The notes under the pieces: generated by a model
What the model was told of the DNA's origin: nothing
Databases searched by the model: none
The model's input: only the letters and a program-made list of their open reading frames with translations
Assembly: GCA_016808115.1 (NCBI GenBank)
Contig: JAEQBH010005086.1
Coordinates: forward strand, 124,001-188,000
DNA: 64,000 nucleotides
Reading direction: 5' to 3'
Source of the DNA: Tetrastigma voinierianum
Taxonomy: Eukaryota > Streptophyta > Magnoliopsida > Vitales > Vitaceae
Translations under genes and position numbers: made by a program
Shown here: piece after piece, positions 57,969 to 64,000 of the stretch
How the letters are laid out: every line of letters starts with the position of its first letter
Numbering within the stretch: the stretch's first letter is position 1

Positions 57969-57974
57969 AATAAA
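57969..57974 (+). terminator. Candidate polyadenylation signal
   Basis: aataaa 136 bp after the predicted stop of the QCR6-like gene, within T-rich 3' UTR-like sequence. Plant signals are loose, so support is modest. Confidence 0.35.
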
Positions 57975-58259
57975 TATGCTGCTTGATCACTGGCTCGCAT
58001 CACCCGCCACCAGGCACAAACCTGTCCTCTTTATAATAAAGGATGATTTTAGGGCTGTCGCATTCATGGTTCTGAAGCCTTCAGCCTTCTTTACGTTCTG
58101 TTGTCGTTGATTCAGTTCATTTGTTGGATTAAATATATATATGTCCATAGCTTGTTAAACTTAAACCCAGGACAGGACCGAGCAAAATTGTATTTATGTA
58201 TTGTCATGAAATCGAGATTTTAAATAAAATACCTGGGCTTATATATCTATATCTATCTT

Positions 58260-59440
58260 ACTAAGGCAGATGCCCTCAAATTATTTTCTCCAAATCACAT
58301 TCCCACTGAATATTTTTATCGGAACAGCGGCTACCATGGATCATAATGGACTTCTTCTTTGCCCCACGAAATCTTCATGATGTGGTGAATTGTGCTACTT
58401 CCCTATATGGTATGATATCATCCTTCAATTGGTCAGATGGTGGAGATAATGCGTTTCTAAATGTATCATTTCAACTTCTTATTTACATTCATATTCTAGT
58501 TAATTACTTTAAAGCAGCTTTCTTTGTCCTCGAAATTAAAAAAAGAAGCCAGACGCAATGGTAGTTTTTTTTTTTAAAGAAAAAGATGCTTTCAGGAATA
58601 TTGTTTTAGCTGTTATTTGTTTTAAAATGGTTGATCTAAAAGATGAAGTATAGAGATGGATTATGCTGAAGAGAGAATAAAAATATTTAAGTAAATATGA
58701 CAATATGACTCAACGAGTGGCAGGATTTTTGAATGTATAGATGACCGTGTGCGATTAATGTAACAAAAGTAAAGTCATTAATTTAAAAGGTCATGCATAC
58801 ATTTAATAATATTTAGTAGTATTAAAAACCACCTTGCTCTTGTTTATATTTATAAAATATATTAGACTGGATTATCAGTGATATTAAAAGGCTTTTATTG
58901 GATGCGAAATGTACAATCAAAATATTATTCAATATTAATTTCACTACAATATATACTGAAAAATTTTTATTCTATAAAAGAATCAAAAGGAGAAAATAAA
59001 AAGAAGTCTTAAAGTGTTAAGCCTTCCAAAATCCAGCAATTGGAAACCATAGGAAACTATTAGGACATCAGAGCATTGTACTTATCTCCATTTTGCATTC
59101 ACCTGCAACATAAAAAACAGATACGCTTGTTTCCTAAAGTGAATTATGAAAATAGTCGAGGCAAAACATAAACTTGAAAATCAGGAATTAGAGGGGCCTT
59201 TGGTCGCAATTAAATATATGCCAATATCGAAGAAGAAGTAATCTAATCCCATATTATTTGAAAATTAAACAGACACCTCAAAGTAAGGAAAGAAGAAGAT
59301 CGCCCATCTTGTAAGCGTTAAAGAAAGAAAGAAAGGTGACTTTGTAAGAAGGTCCTGCCTTCTTTTGGCATCTATGTTACCTACTTTGGGTGTCAGTCTC
59401 TACATCGAAAACGAATAGAAGGAAAAACATCTTTCAAATA
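58260..59440. other. Intergenic, no gene seen
   Basis: AT-rich DNA; a 72-codon frame at 58346-58564 has no recognisable motif. No terminal repeats seen. Confidence 0.4.
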
Positions 59441-59448
59441 GATGGGCC

Positions 59449-59733
59449 TCATTGTTTGTGCTCGTCAGAGCCTGAAGTAACGTGAGCTTGTAAAATCCAC
59501 GTGGTATTAACGTGGGTTTCTAGAATTGGCTTCTGTAATAATTCTGCAGGCTTACGGCGTGACTTATCCGGGCCATTCCATTCTGCAGCTGAGAATGCAA
59601 AGCCACGCTGCATTTGAAGGTTTGAGTTTCCATGGTAGTTCAGAGTGAAAAAGCCACCGCGCGAGGTCGATTCACAAAAACAAAGGCATTCCTCCCGCTC
59701 TTCTATGAAGGATAACGCGCTGTAACTCCTCAA
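59449..59733 (-). CDS. Unrecognised 94-codon frame
   Basis: An uninterrupted frame on the minus strand whose composition (NLQMQRGFAFSAAEWNGPDK, RRKPAELLQKP) looks more like protein than the AT-rich shadows around it. I do not recognise it. No TATA box or splice sites stand out, and local base composition is higher in GC than its surroundings. It could be an exon of a gene or a retroposed fragment. Confidence 0.25.
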   Translation of the reverse strand: MRSYSALSFIEEREECLCFCESTSRGGFFTLNYHGNSNLQMQRGFAFSAAEWNGPDKSRRKPAELLQKPILETHVNTTWILQAHVTSGSDEHKQ

Positions 59734-59739
59734 AGCCCA

Positions 59740-60839
59740 ATAACACCTATCCTGCCACTCTCATCCCAACAACCACTTTTGCTCCAAATTCTTTCACAAA
59801 ATTAATAGGTTTTTTCCTTTTGACCTGGATTAATGGTGAAAAATACTATTTTTCGTATGGGTTTTTTTTTTTTGGGTAATAGGCTAATGGTAAATATATT
59901 TGATACTGACATCATGAAATATAACTTTTGTCAAATAGATGCAAAGCATTTATAACCACCATACACGTGAGACAGATGATTTAAACACCCTAACTTAATC
60001 AGAGTCCTGTTATCCCCATGAACATAAATTGTATATAAGAGAAACTTTACCACCTCTGGGTCCATCCCTACGAATTTGTAAGAGTTCGTGACACCTTTAT
60101 AGCCTTTTAATAACTTAATCGGAGGCCTCACTTGTCCCAACACTTACAACATCAAAAAGCCACCCATTTATAACTTTTCTCCCCAATCCCTGATTTATTG
60201 GTGCCAATCAACATCAAAATTACTACAAAACTTTAATTAAGACCCTATAAGAGATGATTGTGCACAAGCTATCAACTCCCTCCTCACTACCAACCGTTAA
60301 CCCCCTATCATCTTAATGGCAAAAATATAATTATGAAAAATAGTAATTTTTTTTGAAAATTCATATAAAAATATAGGAAAAATTCTGAAAATAACGAAAT
60401 AAATTCCAAAAATTTATGTAAAATAGGTAAAAATTCTTTGAAAAAAAATAAACAACTTCCTAAAATTTACGTATTATTTAAATTTTTTTGAAAATATTAA
60501 AGATTTAAAAAATTCACATATTATTCAAAATAAAAATAATCAATGGATGATGAGAAGAATGATATTCTTGATGATTTTATTTATTTAGAATCTCCTAATG
60601 TAGATCCATAAAAGATTTATTTTGTTTTAACTCATAATTTGATAAATTGCTTATTATTTTTGCCATATTTTTGCTTTTAAAATGTTTCCGGCGATTTAAA
60701 ACACTAAATGACGCTTCTCGCTGAGACATATTCAGCTATTATTATAAAACTATGGCAAGATTTGAAATGGTACATAATTTTTATTTATATTATAGAGCTA
60801 TCACTCTAAAAGCGGTGGTATCACTTTAAAATTAATCTT
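59740..60839. other. Intergenic, no gene seen
   Basis: A-rich DNA with long A/T runs around 60330-60540; a 70-codon minus-strand frame (60143-59931) has no recognisable motif. Confidence 0.4.
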
Positions 60840-61395
60840 TGGCTCCTGCGGATCCAGCGTCGGCGGTCCTCGTTTCCGTCATCTCCAATCCTGCCCTTCT
60901 TACAAGATCTCACCTCAAGCACTTCTCCGCAGGCTTGACGCCCAGAATCGCGTCACTCTTCTTCGACCGCCGCCAACACCGCCTGGAGCGCCTCCAGTAA
61001 CAGATCTTTCATAATGTTCTGCTCTTTATCCCTCTCCTCGCCGCCGCCAAGTCTCTCAAAGCCCTAATAGTATGCCAGAGCTCCTGATAACTAGGACCCA
61101 CTTCGAGAGCCCAGCAAGGGAAGAGAAACTGGATCACCGAGATTCAGATGGAGAATGCAAATGGTATTCAGGCCTGTCACATAGCCGCCCGCCCCGAACT
61201 TTGAAGTTCGCATACCTGGCAGGGCTTCAGACCAGGCAGACGACGCGTCCCGCCATCGCCAAACTCCTGCAGGAAGCTCAGAAAGCCGCATATCGACGCC
61301 TCGAGCAGATTCGGGAGCAGGACGACGGAGAGGACGGAGTCTTGTCCATTGCGACTAGATGCACAACTAACTGGTTTTCAACACACAGAATTTAA
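60840..61395 (+). pseudogene. GC-rich coding-like island, unrecognised
   Basis: A 550-bp block with sharply higher GC than both flanks. One frame is open for about 47 codons (SVISNPALLTRSHLKHFSAG, then LTPRIASLFFDRRQ) to a stop near 61000; another, 61072-61395, gives AYLAGLQTRQ, AIAKLLQEAQKAAYRRLEQI. The change of frame within one GC-rich block suggests a decayed, intronless coding sequence, perhaps retroposed. I could not assign a family. Confidence 0.35.
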
Positions 61396-62175
61396 AAGTA
61401 TCAATGAAGGTGCTTCCCTCTGCTGTTTTGAAAAAAAGAAAATCATATGTTTGTGAAGAATTATTAAAAATAAGTTAGGGAAACTGTTTTAATATAATAT
61501 GTTGTTAAATTCGTGATGAAAATAAAATTTAAAACACTTTTAATTGTTCATTTTATTTATTTTGATAAAGTAATATACATAACTATAAGTGTCCAACTTT
61601 GACAAGTGCGGAGAATTGTGACAGTGAGCCTTAGAGCGCCACATTTTTAAGTTTGAATTGTCAATAGAAAGAAAATAATACTTTCAAAACAATAATATAA
61701 ATAAAATAATACTCCAAAACAATACAAGAAAAAAATATTGATTGATTCGATTTAATGTCTTCTATCAATCATCCTGAGTAAAGAGCTAACTCAACTCATA
61801 TTTTGACTAAATCTGCTAGAGCCTTAAACTTACTCTCTTAACTAACCTTATGTTTAAAGTTATCAAGGAAATAAACTTTTCGTGGTTTATGAGATCAAAC
61901 TGAACTGATTATCATTTAATATTTGGCTTTAATTACTTATTTATATGTTATTTATTTTAAACATGAGAGATAAAAGTTTAATTTATGATTCTAAAGTTTA
62001 TTTGTTCATCGGTTTTCATGAATAAGTTTTGAATATGGTCCTTATCATGTGTAGTGACATTTTCCATTTTGTTATAGCTAAATAGAAATAAATTGTTAAT
62101 TTAAACAACATGACAAATAATTAAAAACAATTGAAAATAACACTGGTAACTTGTTTTAAAAAGTGGTGCAGAAAG
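61396..62175. other. Intergenic, no gene seen
   Basis: AT-rich DNA without recognised coding or repeat ends. Confidence 0.4.
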
Positions 62176-64000
62176 TGACGCCTCAAACTCATTCACACCA
62201 TCATTAACCCATGGACACAGTTTTACGTCAAGCATCTGACGCCACTTTTGTAAAATCGTAGAGCCTCTCAGACAGTGAGTTCTACCTGAACAAACACCCG
62301 CATTTTAAACCCGTCCTAAGAAATTCCATATAACCATGTAATGATACAAATATTTGATAAAACGACCTCTCAAAATTTCCATACTTCAATATCCATAAAA
62401 AACATATCAAACTTGATATCCCATGGGCTCTAAGTGAGTTAGTAATTATTTTATACCACATATCAAAATTGTGGAATTCTAATACATGGAAAATCATCAA
62501 AGCCACACCCGACTTTCTTCAAAACTGCCTTCTAGATTTGTGCTGGTCCCTCGCACACTCCGTGACTTAAAATAAAGTGAGTCCCATTTGACGGAGCAGT
62601 GTTTAAAAGCCTTCAAGAGGATAACTCTGGTGGCTACCACCACCTGGGTTGTCAACGCTCAGTAAACACACATTCAAATAAATGCACGATTCTACTAACG
62701 CCTATACGACCAACTCGCATCCCGAGCCTCACTGACTTCACACTCGCCTAAGCCTCGTATGAGAATATTATTTCATAGTAGATAACCCTCCATCAGCAGA
62801 TAGACAATCGGCGCCTCGACAATCGAGTATATTATTTGCTCGGACCATCCGGCCGACACAATCGCCATCCGACGATCGACATTTTATTTCATGGACTCAT
62901 CCGATAATTGTCATTTTAGAATACCTCCGAACCATTTTTGTACCATCTCATGCACTAATCTCATAGTCCTGTGGATTTAACAAATAAGATACGGAATTTA
63001 ATGTGACGCCAGCCCAATACAATTCAATCACGCAAACATATAAACATGAATATACTCGCATAATCCAATCACAATCATGTTATGTAATTCTTTACAACTC
63101 ATACATAAAAATTAGCTCACTGGCTAATAATCAAACACGGCACTCATAATTTAAATCACTCAACATCAAAACATATTTTCACAAAATTATATTTAGGAAC
63201 ACCAAGCTTCTGTGAGTGAAACCCTTGGCCACTGCTCCCAAAATCATTAACCAAGAATCACTTAGTGAACCCGCAATCCATTGCCATTCCCGGCCCAATG
63301 TATACCAAGTAAACATTCAATACACAAATCAACACAAACTACACCCAAACAGCCCATACCCATATATGGCTACTCCATTTTTGTTTCAAAATTAGATTAA
63401 TCTGGTCCCAAGGATCGGACCAAACTACTTCCTCACACTCATTCGACTAAACATCGACAAAACACTTAAAATAGTGAATAAACTCAAGAGGAAATATTAC
63501 CTCAAGGAGCTTTAATAAAACTCCCGTAATCCGGTACTCCCACGCCAAAGCTCTCTTCTCCGCTGCAGAAAGCGCTTCTCTTGGTATCAGACTGCAGACA
63601 GCTTCTGATCGATGCCAAACTCTGCAGAGGCGTTTCTCTCTAAAACCTCTCAAACGAAAGCCATCGGATCTCCAAAATTTGTTTCCCACGTTTTCCTCTC
63701 GCAACGTATGGTAAGAAGACTATTTGGATAATTTTTTATTATATTTAAATGACTTAAAATCAAATTCCAAACGACCATTATATCTCTTTCTTTACTGCAC
63801 TGAGATTCATCATCTCACTTATTCATTTTCATCATTTCTTCCATACTACCCATGGCACATGAGTACGGTTATATGTGACTTTCGTCGATCGAAATCGCTT
63901 TACGACACCGGAACACAAGGCTCGAAAATGCGCCGACTCCGACCATTCCCGTGACCATCAACACAAAGAAGTAATGATTCGCTTTGAGCATCGATTCCAG
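62176..64000 (-). mobile_element. Partial chromovirus LTR, reverse orientation
   Basis: Collinear with the reverse-oriented LTR at 10678-12682: tgacgcctcaaactc (62176) against tgcgacgcctaaaactcc (10678); acacattcaaataaatgcac (62668) against acaaacattcaagcaaatgc; cgaccaactcg in both; atcacttagtgaaccc (63266) against ttcacttggtgaac. The window ends before its start is reached. No ORF. Confidence 0.7.

Overview
The window is nuclear DNA of a flowering plant and is dominated by transposable elements. The evidence is Ty3/gypsy and Ty1/copia polyprotein remnants, several multi-kilobase LTRs, a tRNA-derived SINE, a plant-type histone H3 remnant and a spliced mitochondrial complex III subunit remnant with large introns. 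No bacterial-style operons, CRISPR arrays, RNA genes or intact long host genes were found. I do not name a species.

Layout. 1-13721: a degraded Ty3/gypsy chromovirus (Tekay/Del-like), + strand: 5' LTR cut by the window edge, initiator-Met primer site near 4653, decayed gag-pol-chromodomain, polypurine tract, 3' LTR from 9727. Solo LTRs sit inside both of its LTRs (409-4429 and 10678-12682, both minus). 13740-14330: integrase remnant of a Tat-like element (minus). 14667-15063: histone H3 remnant (minus) with a TATA box. 16295-34780: one large Athila-like element on the minus strand (primer site at 34388, then gag, protease, RT, RNase H, integrase, then an env-position ORF at 17435-16295), split by solo LTRs at 17705-20925 and 26860-34045; the second of these holds a third solo LTR (30001-33683) with a perfect 5-bp target duplication. 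34780-42073: a second chromovirus (+) that has lost gag, protease and most of RT. 42403-48147: a Ty1/copia element (minus) with nearly identical LTRs but a decayed interior. 48148-50380: AT-rich DNA with little structure. 50540-58250: a genic stretch containing exons that look like the complex III hinge subunit (QCR6), with a well-delimited SINE in an intron. 58250-62175: mostly unassigned, with one GC-rich unrecognised island (60840-61395). 62176-64000: the start of another reverse-oriented chromovirus LTR.

How the parts relate. The region reads as layered insertions: chromovirus LTRs entered older Athila and chromovirus DNA, then mostly collapsed to solo LTRs by LTR-LTR recombination. Coding regions carry stop codons and small indels, many of C-to-T or G-to-A type, as expected for old methylated repeats. 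The most striking unexplained structure is in the LTRs themselves: many carry their own tandem arrays (18-bp, 40-bp, about 45-bp, about 105-bp and several of about 185 bp), some with palindromic cores, and unrelated-looking arrays share an AAGTTATG core. I saw no new enzymatic or defence system. Boundaries come from reading by eye; copy numbers and percent identities are estimates.
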